A stretch of DNA of 64,000 bases. It comes from JBBDNC01 sp040877875. GTDB taxonomy: Bacteria; Bacteroidota; Rhodothermia; Balneolales; Balneolaceae. Made by a program: the position numbers and the translations under genes. Within the stretch, counting starts at the first letter, position 1; the number at the start of each line of letters is the position of its first letter. This document shows positions 25,082 through 34,199 of the stretch, one piece after another. The notes beneath the pieces are model-generated. The model saw only the letters and a list, made by a program, of their open reading frames with translations, had not been told where the DNA came from and did no database searches. The stretch spans positions 4,041-68,040 of the forward strand of contig JBBDNC010000156.1 in NCBI GenBank assembly GCA_040877875.1, in the 5' to 3' direction.

Positions 25082-27325
25082 ATGGCAAAATCGATTAAAA
25101 GAGAAACACCGGCCAGGGAATATGTTGTAGAACCCTCAAAAGGGGGGCTGGGAACATTCGGGGGCGTGTTTACCCCGTCTATCCTTACCATATTAGGGGT
25201 TATTATGTACCTTCGGTTTGGATGGGTGGTTGGAAATGTAGGGCTGATCGGCACCCTTCTTATCGTCACCCTATCCGTGCTTATTACTTTTTTAACCGCC
25301 TTATCTATTGCATCTATTGCCACAGATCAGCGGGTCCGCATTGGCGGGGCCTATTATATGATCAGCAGGTCTCTGGGTATTGAAGCAGGCGGAGCTATTG
25401 GTATTCCCCTCTATATAGCATTGGCACTCTCTGTAGCTCTTTATACTGTTGGATTTGCGGAAAGTGTAGTCAGCGTGTTCCCCTCACTGGATTTTAAAAC
25501 GACAGGACTGTTGACTACAGTGGCTGTGTCAGCACTGGCACTGGTTTCCGCAAAAGCAGCCATCCGGGCACAATATTTTATTATGTTCGGAATCGGGTTA
25601 TCGCTGCTCTCCCTGATATTTGGAAGCCCTATTGAACAGTCATCTATCGAGATGTGGGGTGCGGCCGATCGCCACTCCGAGGGGTTCTGGGTAGTTTTTG
25701 CCGTATTCTTTCCGGCCGTAACCGGAATCATGGCCGGGGTAAATATGTCTGGAGATCTGGAGGATCCGGCAAAGTCCATCCCCAAAGGTACCTTCGCAGC
25801 AATTGGGGTAGGATATCTCATTTACATGATCTTGCCCGTAATCTTGGCAAACCGGGCTGATGCACTTACCCTTATTGAAGATCCCATGATTATGAGAAGG
25901 ATCGCCTACTGGGGAGATGCCATCCTGATTGGCGTCTGGGGAGCCACTTTGTCCAGTGCTGTTGGAAGTGTACTGGGTGCCCCGCGGGTGCTTCAGGCAC
26001 TCGCCAGGGATGGTGTTTTGCCGCACCGGCTTCGCTGGCTGGGCCGCGGAGACGGTGTGGATGATACTCCCCGGGTGGGGACGATGGTTACGTTGGTCTT
26101 AGCGCTAGTCGCCGTTTACCTGGGAAATCTTAATATCATAGCTCCGATTCTCACCATGTTTTTCCTGACCACTTACGCTGTTCTAAATGCATCTGCCGGT
26201 ATTGAGCGTTTGTTAGACAGCCCCTCGTTTCGTCCCGAATTTAAAGTACACTGGTTTTTTTCACTGCTGGGTGCGGCAGGTTGTATAACGGTCATGTTCC
26301 TTATCAACACAGTAGCCACCGGCTTGGCATTTGTTTTTGTCATTATTGTGTTTGCCTGGTTACAGAGACGTGAAATGAAAACAGCCTGGGGTGATGTAAG
26401 TCAGGGAATCTGGATGGCTTTAATCCGAATCGGACTGATGCATCTCAATAATGAAAGCGCGGGCAAGACCTGGCGGCCGAACCCACTGGTACTTTCGGGC
26501 GCGCCCACCAAACGCTGGCACCTCATCGAATTTGCCTCATCCATCACACATAACCGTGGATTATTGACTGTTGCTACCGTACTTACCGGAGAAATTAATA
26601 TGGTGGAGCGTTCAAAAAAGCTGGAAGACAATATCCATAATTTCCTGGCAGATCGAAGTATTCAGGGATTGGTTCGTGTAGTGTCAGCCGCTGATGCCTT
26701 CAAGGGAGCGGAAGATTTGGTCAAATCATACGGACTCGGCAAACTTGTTCCCAATACCATCATCTTAGGCGACAGTGAAAATAAACTTATCAGGGAACAG
26801 TACTGTGAGATGCTTGCCAACTTTCACAATCAAAATCGAAATCTGGTTATTATCCACGATAACCAGGAACAACAGCACGTATTTGGCAATCATCAGACCA
26901 TTGATCTCTGGTGGGGCGGCCTCAAAGGTAATGGCGGGTTGATGATGATTCTGACCTATCTTCTCAAGCATAGTCGTTCCTGGCTGGATGCCATTGTAAC
27001 CCTCAAAATGATGGTACGCGATGAAGCCGCTGCCAAAGATGCAAATCAGAATTTAAAGACCATGATTTCGAAAATGAGAATGAACATTCACACGGAGATC
27101 ATCGTTGCGGAGGGCCGTTCTTTTGATGAGGTTCTTCATGCATCATCCGCAAATGCTGATCTTATCCTAATGGGAATGGCCGAACCGGGTAAAGATTTTG
27201 TTTCCTACTACGAATCTCTTCAAAAACGTCTCTATGATTTACCTACGACCTTGATGGTATTGGCGGGTGAAGAAATCTCATTTGGAGAAGTTCTTATGCA
27301 ACAGGATGCATTTAAAAAAAACTAA
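25082..27325 (+). CDS. SLC12-like cation-chloride/amino-acid transporter
   Basis: A 747-aa integral membrane protein of the APC superfamily, SLC12-like branch. The first helix region has TFGGVFTPSILTILGVIMYLR, characteristic of Na-K-Cl cotransporter relatives, followed by about twelve membrane helices to residue about 430. The C-terminal cytoplasmic half (about 450-747) contains an SLC12 C-terminal-like segment and ends in a USP-like fold (EVLHASSANADLILMGMAEPGKDF). The substrate may be potassium/chloride or amino acids; prokaryotic members are mostly uncharacterised. A purine-rich GGGAGGGG lies 12 nt before the ATG. A terminator-like hairpin follows at 27355. Confidence 0.85.
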   Translation: MAKSIKRETPAREYVVEPSKGGLGTFGGVFTPSILTILGVIMYLRFGWVVGNVGLIGTLLIVTLSVLITFLTALSIASIATDQRVRIGGAYYMISRSLGIEAGGAIGIPLYIALALSVALYTVGFAESVVSVFPSLDFKTTGLLTTVAVSALALVSAKAAIRAQYFIMFGIGLSLLSLIFGSPIEQSSIEMWGAADRHSEGFWVVFAVFFPAVTGIMAGVNMSGDLEDPAKSIPKGTFAAIGVGYLIYMILPVILANRADALTLIEDPMIMRRIAYWGDAILIGVWGATLSSAVGSVLGAPRVLQALARDGVLPHRLRWLGRGDGVDDTPRVGTMVTLVLALVAVYLGNLNIIAPILTMFFLTTYAVLNASAGIERLLDSPSFRPEFKVHWFFSLLGAAGCITVMFLINTVATGLAFVFVIIVFAWLQRREMKTAWGDVSQGIWMALIRIGLMHLNNESAGKTWRPNPLVLSGAPTKRWHLIEFASSITHNRGLLTVATVLTGEINMVERSKKLEDNIHNFLADRSIQGLVRVVSAADAFKGAEDLVKSYGLGKLVPNTIILGDSENKLIREQYCEMLANFHNQNRNLVIIHDNQEQQHVFGNHQTIDLWWGGLKGNGGLMMILTYLLKHSRSWLDAIVTLKMMVRDEAAAKDANQNLKTMISKMRMNIHTEIIVAEGRSFDEVLHASSANADLILMGMAEPGKDFVSYYESLQKRLYDLPTTLMVLAGEEISFGEVLMQQDAFKKN

Positions 27326-27354
27326 ATATACGCTGCTACTATCCAAATTTAGTG

Positions 27355-27393
27355 AACGATTTTTTTAATTTTGCTAAAATCAAAAAAATCGTT
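27355..27393. terminator. Bidirectional terminator-like hairpin between convergent genes
   Basis: Arms AACGATTTTTTTAATTTT and AAAATCAAAAAAATCGTT pair at 17 of 18 positions around the loop GCT. On the plus strand TTT follows. It lies 30 nt after the SLC12 gene stop and 164 nt beyond the secretin stop on the other strand. Confidence 0.7.
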
Positions 27394-27557
27394 TTTAGCG
27401 GATGCCTCAAGTCTTGGTATGATGTTATATGGTAAAGGTAAGACCTTAATTGTAGGTAACGATTAAACGGGATTTGAAGTAACCGGCGTGAATCGCGAAA
27501 CTCCGGCCAACTGCTGGAAGAGGTTGCGAACCACTACAAAACCGTAATCCTTCCGGG

Positions 27558-29450
27558 TTATCGATCGTTATCGATCTCCAGCCTTCGTTCCGTAATGATT
27601 TGCGACAGCCACGCATCAGGCTGTACATCCCGTTGAATTCTGCGAGTAAACCTGGAGGCATCCTCAAATTCTTCAAATCCGTCATACGCAACAAAATAGT
27701 AATCCGTACGTGGATTGAACAGGATATGAGCTTTATAGCCCTCCCCCAGAAACCGCCGATACAAATTCATTGCACGGTCCTTCTCCGAGAAACTTCCGCC
27801 GATCGTATAAAAAAGAAGCTCGGAATAGTTGTCGTCCAGATTTTCCATATGGTTTGGCTGAACTTCATCAACTGCAACGGAATCCATTTCTTCGATTCTT
27901 TCTGCTTCCATCTCTTGTGATTGCAGGGTCTCCTTTCTTTGCCAATTTACTTCCATCGTTTCATCAGGTTGTTCAGAGTCCATTTCAGGAGTATCTTCCA
28001 TCTCAAGGTTCTGTCCGGTTTCACCTTCTATTACCATACCCACAGAACCTGCTGTTCCCACGGATTTCACGTCAGACTGAGCCGATTCTGATTCGTCCAA
28101 CGGCAGATGATCCATATGCGTACGATGGAAGATTTTTTGTCGTTCGAGTTGCTCACGTTTGCTCCTCAGTTGTTCATTCATGCGTTCGGGAAGAGATTTT
28201 TCCAGTTCAGCCTGAACAATCACAATGAGTTCAGACTGTGAAATATCGGTGGAATTGTAACCGAATAAATATTTCAAGCCGAAAAACCATCCGGGAAGAT
28301 CCTTCAATATGGGTATTCCTCTCCTCACTTCTGATTTGTCGGTCCGGTAGAGTCCTGCAATCACCGTACTTTCTCCATTCAAAAGAAGGGTGTGGGTACT
28401 CGCTTCTTCCTTATTGATAACCGTACTGACGGGATCCGGCTGGGCGGTGGAACGTTCCACTTCAAGTTCGAGATAGATAAATGTTGAATCCCGGTCTTCA
28501 ATAATCTGGGGGGTAACAGTGAGAATCGTACCGGTACTGAAAAATTCGTCCGTCACGTTCCCGGCAAAATCCCTTTGTTTAATAGAAAAATCCTGTCCGA
28601 CCTGAATCCTGCCTTCCACTCTATCCATGACTTTGATGGAAGGTGTGGCCAGAACCTCGCCGATATTGTCTGCCTCAAATGCACTGAACAGAGCCTGCAC
28701 CTCGATTCCTGCGCCGATCTCCCCAAAATTAATCAATGAATTAAACACACTTTGAGAAACATTCTGCGCTCCCCGTGCATTCACCTGGACAAAGCGTCCG
28801 TCGAACTGAGTAGAGGGCAATTCTCCCTCACCCTCCTCCCCTGTAAAATCCAGAATATTGGCAGGTATATTATTTGTAAGAGTCGACCAGTCCACCCCTA
28901 TTTCCCGTAAGGCACGACGGTTGCCTTCAAAAAAAGTGGCATTAATTCTAACCTCCCGGGTCTGGATTGTTGCCGTGATCTGGTCACCCGATGTTGTCGT
29001 GGCTGTTCGGGCACTCGGACCCTCGACTGCCAGTTGTTGTCGTTCCTCGACCTGTTGAGACGTCAGGATTTCGTAATAATCCGGATTTTCATACAAAACC
29101 ATATTCCGAACTCTGAGAATAAAATTCAGTGCTTCCTGCCAATGCATAGCGGGAAGATTGATCCCGATCTCACCCGTATATCCGGTCCGGTCGATCACAA
29201 AACGCCCTTCAAATTCCTGTGCAAACTGGTCGATCACCTGGATGGCATCCTGGAAGGGAGTTTGCCGGTCAAAGGAAATCAGCTCTTCAGGTGAGGTATA
29301 TTCCCTTGGAATCCGGTCCTGTGCTTTCACATCGTTTATTACAAAAAACGGATTCAGGAACAGGAAACAGACAGATAAGGATAGGGCATTAAACAGGCAT
29401 CTGATCCGGTTATGATTGGAACAAGACATGGGATGATTAAATGTATTCAT
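27558..29450 (-). CDS. Type IV pilus/type II secretion secretin with C-terminal SPOR-like domain
   Basis: A 630-aa outer-membrane secretin (PilQ/GspD superfamily). It has a signal peptide (about 20-43), an STN/N0-like region (about 60-125, GYTGEIGINLPAMHWQEALN), a short N-domain, and the secretin domain (about 195-410) with LNGESTVIAGL, RRGIPILKDLP and SELIVIVQ. An acidic linker (about 455-545) leads to a C-terminal 75-residue segment, LFYTIGGSFSEKDRAMNL to the end, which reads like a SPOR peptidoglycan-binding domain. It is last in the pilus cluster; its ATG shares a base with the stop of the PilO/P-like gene (TAATG), so it is translationally coupled. Confidence 0.87.
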   Translation of the reverse strand: MNTFNHPMSCSNHNRIRCLFNALSLSVCFLFLNPFFVINDVKAQDRIPREYTSPEELISFDRQTPFQDAIQVIDQFAQEFEGRFVIDRTGYTGEIGINLPAMHWQEALNFILRVRNMVLYENPDYYEILTSQQVEERQQLAVEGPSARTATTTSGDQITATIQTREVRINATFFEGNRRALREIGVDWSTLTNNIPANILDFTGEEGEGELPSTQFDGRFVQVNARGAQNVSQSVFNSLINFGEIGAGIEVQALFSAFEADNIGEVLATPSIKVMDRVEGRIQVGQDFSIKQRDFAGNVTDEFFSTGTILTVTPQIIEDRDSTFIYLELEVERSTAQPDPVSTVINKEEASTHTLLLNGESTVIAGLYRTDKSEVRRGIPILKDLPGWFFGLKYLFGYNSTDISQSELIVIVQAELEKSLPERMNEQLRSKREQLERQKIFHRTHMDHLPLDESESAQSDVKSVGTAGSVGMVIEGETGQNLEMEDTPEMDSEQPDETMEVNWQRKETLQSQEMEAERIEEMDSVAVDEVQPNHMENLDDNYSELLFYTIGGSFSEKDRAMNLYRRFLGEGYKAHILFNPRTDYYFVAYDGFEEFEDASRFTRRIQRDVQPDAWLSQIITERRLEIDNDR

Positions 29451-30304
29451 TATTGTACCTCGAGGGTAACGGCTTCGATTATTCCACCTTTGTTAAGTCT
29501 GAATGTAGCTCGTCCTTCCTGGACATCTATGGATTCAAGACTCCCCAGATAAACGCGGTCATTTACACTGAGATTGACTAATCGTCCATTTTGGTCCCGT
29601 AAAAATATTCTGGAACTACTGATCCCGATAAGACGGCTGCTTTCGATGTTCACAAGATTTTCATCATTGGGTTGAATTTCACGTATCATCGGATAAAACG
29701 GGTTATGAAACCGGGAGGGAAGATTGGAGACGATTCTCAAATCCACTTCATCGGTTTCGAAAAATTGTGACCGGTCGTAATAGCTGTTTAACTCAAAACT
29801 GAAACTGACGTCATTGTAAGAACCGGTATTTTGGATCGGGGTTAGAATCAGATGATTGATTTTTTGCACGGGCATGCTGTTTTCAATACGATTCAGAAAT
29901 TGATACACGGCCCGATAAGATCCGGTACCATTAATTTCGGATCGAATCACACCGTATGGTTCATGAAGAGTTGAATCATTAAAGAGAAAATTAAACTCGA
30001 CTCGTGGCGGTGCAGAATTGATTTCAGAAAGAAACCTAAAAATCCGGTCAGGGTTGCTTGACTGAAACAGGGTCTTGTCAAATGATTCTACAAATTTTTC
30101 AGACTGCTCGAATCTGGAAAGCAGCTCCGGATAAAGTGCGGCTTGTATCTCCATTTGATTATATTCTTGCTGCAGTTGATCCAGGTCAGTGCGGAGCTCT
30201 TCAATCTTCTGTTCCTGGAAAAAATAGAGATAGGAGTATCCTCCGCTTGCAATGACAGCGAAGACGAGTAGTAAAATGATCGTATTTCTTAAACCGTACG
30301 ACAT
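29450..30304 (-). CDS. PilO-PilP-like fusion, pilus alignment complex
   Basis: A 284-aa protein. An N-terminal membrane helix (about 8-28) and a coiled coil (about 30-60) lead to a periplasmic ferredoxin-like PilO domain (about 75-180). From about 205 to 284 comes a PilP/GspC-like beta domain (SRLIGISSSRIFLRDQNGRL, ending in GGIIEAVTLEV). PilO and PilP are usually separate proteins that join inner-membrane PilM/N to the secretin; here one chain seems to carry both. Family assignment rests on architecture and position between PilM/N and the secretin, because sequence identity is weak. It starts 3 nt after the PilM/N stop. Confidence 0.7.
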   Translation of the reverse strand: MSYGLRNTIILLLVFAVIASGGYSYLYFFQEQKIEELRTDLDQLQQEYNQMEIQAALYPELLSRFEQSEKFVESFDKTLFQSSNPDRIFRFLSEINSAPPRVEFNFLFNDSTLHEPYGVIRSEINGTGSYRAVYQFLNRIENSMPVQKINHLILTPIQNTGSYNDVSFSFELNSYYDRSQFFETDEVDLRIVSNLPSRFHNPFYPMIREIQPNDENLVNIESSRLIGISSSRIFLRDQNGRLVNLSVNDRVYLGSLESIDVQEGRATFRLNKGGIIEAVTLEVQ

Positions 30305-30307
30305 ATC

Positions 30308-32035
30308 TTATTCCTCAGAGTTATTTGTCAGCAGGTCCCGGATCTGCCTTGTACTTTCAGGGGTGAAAAGTGATGGATCCCCGACCACATCATGGATTTG
30401 CATGGTGAAATAATACAAATCCATCTCCCGAATTTGCTCCCGCCGTACATGCCTCAGGGTCACATTTGAAAATTGTCTTGCCAGGGCCGGAATTCTGTCC
30501 TCATATAATGAATATCCGTCAATATTCAGACCATTTTCCGATTGCCTTAACGAAGTCACCCAGATATTTCCAATATTTTGGACAGCCTGATTAAAACGGT
30601 TGAGTGAGGTAGTCCACCGAATATTGCCGTCCACAAGCTCTTCCAGTAAGATCAGTTGTTCCTGATAAAGCTCCAGCATTTCACTCAAATACTCTGTCTG
30701 ACGGACGGTCGGTTCAATTTCATTCACAAGATTTTGATAGCGGGCACTTTCAAGCTCAAGATTGTCAAGGGTCGATTGGTTGGACTGATAGAAATGGTTC
30801 AGAACAACGGGTGACAAACCGATGGCAACCAACAAAAGTATGCCGTGCCATTGCAGCTTGAAGATCTTTTGACGGTCAATAACGTAAGCCGGTACGAGCG
30901 AAAGATTCGGAAAATATCTGTTCCCGGTCTCCGTACTGCCTGTCGCAATAGCAATTGCCGTTGTAAATTTGCTCACGGCCGGAACCTGCTGATCCCGGAC
31001 ATCAAATTTATCCGGATCAAGGGTGAAATTATCGACTTCCATACCGGGAAAGTTTTTTTCAAAGAAATGAATCGCCTTTTCGCCCAGGGTGTTATCCGCA
31101 AGAACAATCCGATCCAGGCCTGAAATTTCTCCGGAATCCAGTTGAAACAAGATCTTGCTGAAAACCGTATTCAGAAATTTTTTAAACCTTGTACCTTCAT
31201 TAATAATCGGGGATATCTGAAGAAGTTCATGCCCCTTGAAAAATAGGATTCTGCACCGATGTACTCCGAATTGGATCAAGCCGGTAATCCTTTGATCCCC
31301 TTCATCATAATTCATCCTGTATAATCCGGTAAGGGCCACTTCGTCCGGAAGTAAATTCTGGATGTACACTTTGCCGCTTGCCATTGCATCCACGTGATTC
31401 AACAGCGAAATCACAGGTGGTTCCCTGTCGATCGAGGCAATTACGAGGCTCCCGTCCTCCCGGACATAAGAATTGTAATAGTCTGCCGGCGGCATTCCTC
31501 CGTAGACCGACTCCAGTTTGTTCTCGATCAATTCCTGAAGATTTTTCCTTTTTACTTTTGAAAAGTCCGAATCTCCAACAAACTGAAAGATGGTATTCCC
31601 GGAAAGAATATTGGCAGCGATATAGTTTTTATTCTGCCCGGTTGTTAAAAGATAGTTGTAGAGCAGGAGTTCATTGGTATCTTCCCGGCCAGACTCATCC
31701 ACAAGGTCCAGGGATTCCTCATCTTCAGTTTCAAAAAGATCGATATCATCAAAATTAATCTCCTCGTTCTCCTGTTCTGCTACATTCACCTGTTGCTCCT
31801 CGGTCCCCTGATCCTGTTTCTCCTGCTGTATTCCAAAAATACTCTCCGTTTCATCCAGATTTTCGCTAGCAAATGAGAATTTTTCCGGATTCTCCAGATC
31901 TTCTTCAATCGGTCTGACCAGGTCCAGGCGGTCAAACCGGGTCAACACAACTTTACTGCCGGCCGACCTGGCCCCGACAATTTTGAGGGACTCGCCGTCC
32001 AGCGCGATTCCGATATATTCTTTCTTTCTGATCAT
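30308..32035 (-). CDS. PilM-PilN fusion protein
   Basis: A 575-aa protein. The N-terminal cytoplasmic actin-like PilM domain is at about 1-375 (YIGIALDGESLKIV at the start). It is interrupted by a strongly acidic insert at about 50-115 (EENEEINFDDIDLF). A membrane helix follows (about 392-412, GILLLVAIGLSPVVLNHF), then a coiled coil and a PilN-like periplasmic domain (about 415-550, WVTSLRQSENGLNIDGYS). PilM normally binds the PilN N-terminus; fusing them fixes the stoichiometry. It lies between PilT (26 nt) and PilO/P (3 nt). The actin fold is inferred from order and the weak N-terminal motif. Confidence 0.72.
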   Translation of the reverse strand: MIRKKEYIGIALDGESLKIVGARSAGSKVVLTRFDRLDLVRPIEEDLENPEKFSFASENLDETESIFGIQQEKQDQGTEEQQVNVAEQENEEINFDDIDLFETEDEESLDLVDESGREDTNELLLYNYLLTTGQNKNYIAANILSGNTIFQFVGDSDFSKVKRKNLQELIENKLESVYGGMPPADYYNSYVREDGSLVIASIDREPPVISLLNHVDAMASGKVYIQNLLPDEVALTGLYRMNYDEGDQRITGLIQFGVHRCRILFFKGHELLQISPIINEGTRFKKFLNTVFSKILFQLDSGEISGLDRIVLADNTLGEKAIHFFEKNFPGMEVDNFTLDPDKFDVRDQQVPAVSKFTTAIAIATGSTETGNRYFPNLSLVPAYVIDRQKIFKLQWHGILLLVAIGLSPVVLNHFYQSNQSTLDNLELESARYQNLVNEIEPTVRQTEYLSEMLELYQEQLILLEELVDGNIRWTTSLNRFNQAVQNIGNIWVTSLRQSENGLNIDGYSLYEDRIPALARQFSNVTLRHVRREQIREMDLYYFTMQIHDVVGDPSLFTPESTRQIRDLLTNNSEE

Positions 32036-32061
32036 AGTTTTTTCATTCCGGGCTTTGTCGG

Positions 32062-33306
32062 CTATTCAACTTCATCCAAAAGCTGCAACATTCTTTTCTT
32101 ATTGTTTGCGTTGTTGATCGCTTCTTCTCTTGAAATCCTGCCGGTATTCAACAGTCTTTTCAGGTCCTGCTCCATCGTCATCATCCCCAGCTCACCACCT
32201 TCTGCCATCATCTGGTAAATTTCATTGACATTATCATTCCGAATGGCCGCCTTGACAGAGGAGGTCACCAGCAGAACCTCTTTCGCCATAATTCGTTTGC
32301 CGTCAAGGCTGGGTACCAGCTTCTGACTAATCACACAGGTGAGTACATCGGCAAGCCTTGATTTTACCCGATTCTGCTCATCGGCCGGAACTTCCCCTAC
32401 AATCCGTTCAATACTTTCCATTGCCGAGGATGTATGAAGGGTTCCAAAAGTTTTATGGCCGGAGTCGGTAATTTCAAGAGCTGTCATTATCGTATCGGGA
32501 TCCCGCAACTCCCCGATCACAATAATATCCGGATCCTGCCGCAGTGCCTGAATAGCTCCTTCCTTAAATCCCGGTACATCCCGGCCCACTTCCCTGTGAC
32601 GAATTACGGATCGGATCGGCTTATGAATTAACTCTACCGGTGAGGCAATAATAACGATATGTGCATCCACAGTACGGTTATTCGCATCGATAATAGTGTC
32701 GAGAGTGGTAGACTTACCGGACCCGGTAATCCCGGTAATCAGGGTAAGACCGTACTTGTAATATTTCAGGCTCAGTGCCTTTGCAATTTCAGAATGCGTG
32801 CCCAGCTCTTTGAATGGACGAATGTTATTTTCAATTCTTCGCATGTTCAGAGCCAAATGTTCCAGATCAAAATACATATCCGCCCGGAACCGTTGTTCCC
32901 GGTCATCTTCTAATTTTATTCCATACGAAAAATCCACGTTTTTATCCTTTTTCAGCATCTCACGCTGGAAGGAAGTCAACACATTATGCAATAACACATC
33001 CGTTTCTGTTAGCGAGAGCTCTATTTCGAACTTCACAGGAGATTTTATCCCGTGAATCCGGTACCAGATCCTGTTATTGCATCCGGGTCCGCCGAGATCA
33101 ATATCCGACGCTTCCTGAGTATCCATGAGAAGTAGAAAATGATCCAGGATGTTCGACAATTCCATCCTGCGGGTATTGTCAAGATCTTCAATTAATTCAC
33201 CGAGTCGGACATGATAGTCCAATCCCCTGGATGAACCGGGAATTTGTTCATGGATTGATCTGGTAATCTCCCTCAGGGGGGTTAGTTGAATGGATTCGGC
33301 CTGCAT
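32062..33306 (-). CDS. pilT: PilT/PilU-type retraction ATPase
   Basis: A 414-aa hexameric ATPase of the secretion-ATPase family that would power pilus retraction. The Walker A motif GITGSGKSTTLD is near residue 198. The Asp-box and Walker B regions are seen in DPDIIVIGELRDPDTIMTALE, followed by the His box FGTLHTSSAME. The N-terminal domain is longer than in E. coli or Pseudomonas PilT (about 345 aa). It begins with an extra 60-70 residues related to the SDIDLGG (normally SDLHL) substrate-recognition block. It is separated from the upstream cNMP-binding gene by 362 nt, so a separate promoter is likely. Confidence 0.88.
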   Translation of the reverse strand: MQAESIQLTPLREITRSIHEQIPGSSRGLDYHVRLGELIEDLDNTRRMELSNILDHFLLLMDTQEASDIDLGGPGCNNRIWYRIHGIKSPVKFEIELSLTETDVLLHNVLTSFQREMLKKDKNVDFSYGIKLEDDREQRFRADMYFDLEHLALNMRRIENNIRPFKELGTHSEIAKALSLKYYKYGLTLITGITGSGKSTTLDTIIDANNRTVDAHIVIIASPVELIHKPIRSVIRHREVGRDVPGFKEGAIQALRQDPDIIVIGELRDPDTIMTALEITDSGHKTFGTLHTSSAMESIERIVGEVPADEQNRVKSRLADVLTCVISQKLVPSLDGKRIMAKEVLLVTSSVKAAIRNDNVNEIYQMMAEGGELGMMTMEQDLKRLLNTGRISREEAINNANNKKRMLQLLDEVE

Positions 33307-33668
33307 AGCTTATATTTTTCGAGAGATAAACCGCAGGACCTCCACAAGACCACCCGTGGTTTATTTATGATAGAGATTATTCCTGTTTAACTTTTATTCA
33401 GACACCCAGCATCACTCCGGATGTACAAATCTGAAAAGAGTTTCCATAGTTGTACCGGGCAGATGAGGTTTACAAAAGCAATTTATGGAACTGCCTTTAT
33501 TTGTTCGTATTAGAAGCTCAAGTCAGCTTCTGTCTATATGTGGCTTTTACATCTTCTGTACACCTGTAACATTAAAATCGGGGTACATAACAAAATTCCG
33601 GTTTAACTTAATTAGAATTTTTTAATATTTCATTATTTTAAACAAATTTCTAATAAAAATAAGACATA
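33307..33668. other. Non-coding gap inside the pilus locus with a small inverted repeat
   Basis: AT-rich, with no convincing ORF. It contains a perfect 7-bp inverted repeat, AGAAGCT (33512-33518) and AGCTTCT (33525-33531), with a 6-nt loop. There is no U-tract on either side, so it is not called a terminator. A second short palindrome, ACCAC-CC-GTGGT, lies near 33344. The gap probably carries the promoter for pilT and the genes after it. Confidence 0.4.
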
Positions 33669-34172
33669 TTACCATTTATCTGCTTCTAACAATCGTTTTT
33701 TAAGCTTGATGAGCTGCACATTTAAACTGATTATTTTCTTCGTCTGGATGTCAATAATATTTTTCGTAAAAATATTGAATAGTTTTTCAGGTTTTTTCCT
33801 AAAGTAGTTCAAGACTTCATAACGCTCAAATTTTAAAAGAATCGTATCCCCTTCCGAAAGAATTTTTCCCGGTGAATTGAATTTGTTAAAAAGAAATGTT
33901 TCACCGATAAAGTCTCCCTCCCCTAATAGGGATAGTTCAATATTATCTTTCCAAATAGATATGGAACCCTTGCCAATCAGGTAGGCACATTTGATTGCAT
34001 CCTCTTCTTTCAGGATAATATCACCTGCAACAAACCGCTCCTCGGCCCCACACGTCAGAAAAGCTTCAATATGTTCATAGTGAAAGCCATTCAGAAGGGA
34101 TGGGGGTTCCTTTAGAAATTTTTTAGCATACTCAGGTAAACTATTAATGGTTGAGTCTTCTTCATTCTGCAT
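33669..34172 (-). CDS. Cyclic-nucleotide-binding-domain protein in the pilus locus
   Basis: A 167-aa cytoplasmic protein consisting essentially of one cNMP-binding beta-roll (about 30-145: FVAGDIILKEEDAIKCAYLIGKG-like strands, LLGEGDFIGETFLFN, LLKFERYEVLNYF). No helix-turn-helix follows, so it is not a Crp-type regulator. The phosphate-binding cassette is weak (GEGDFIGETFLFN lacks the usual Arg), so nucleotide binding is doubtful. It starts 27 nt after the PilB stop and probably tunes the pilus motors, by analogy with ligand-sensing regulators of T4P. Function is not established. Confidence 0.75.
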   Translation of the reverse strand: MQNEEDSTINSLPEYAKKFLKEPPSLLNGFHYEHIEAFLTCGAEERFVAGDIILKEEDAIKCAYLIGKGSISIWKDNIELSLLGEGDFIGETFLFNKFNSPGKILSEGDTILLKFERYEVLNYFRKKPEKLFNIFTKNIIDIQTKKIISLNVQLIKLKKRLLEADKW

Positions 34173-34199
34173 ATCGGTATCCTTGTAGTAATTAATCGT

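Noticed and set aside
24850..25323. A 157-codon minus-strand frame covering the SLC12 gene start
   Set aside because: Its translation has no recognisable domain and it overlaps the well-supported N-terminus of the transporter.
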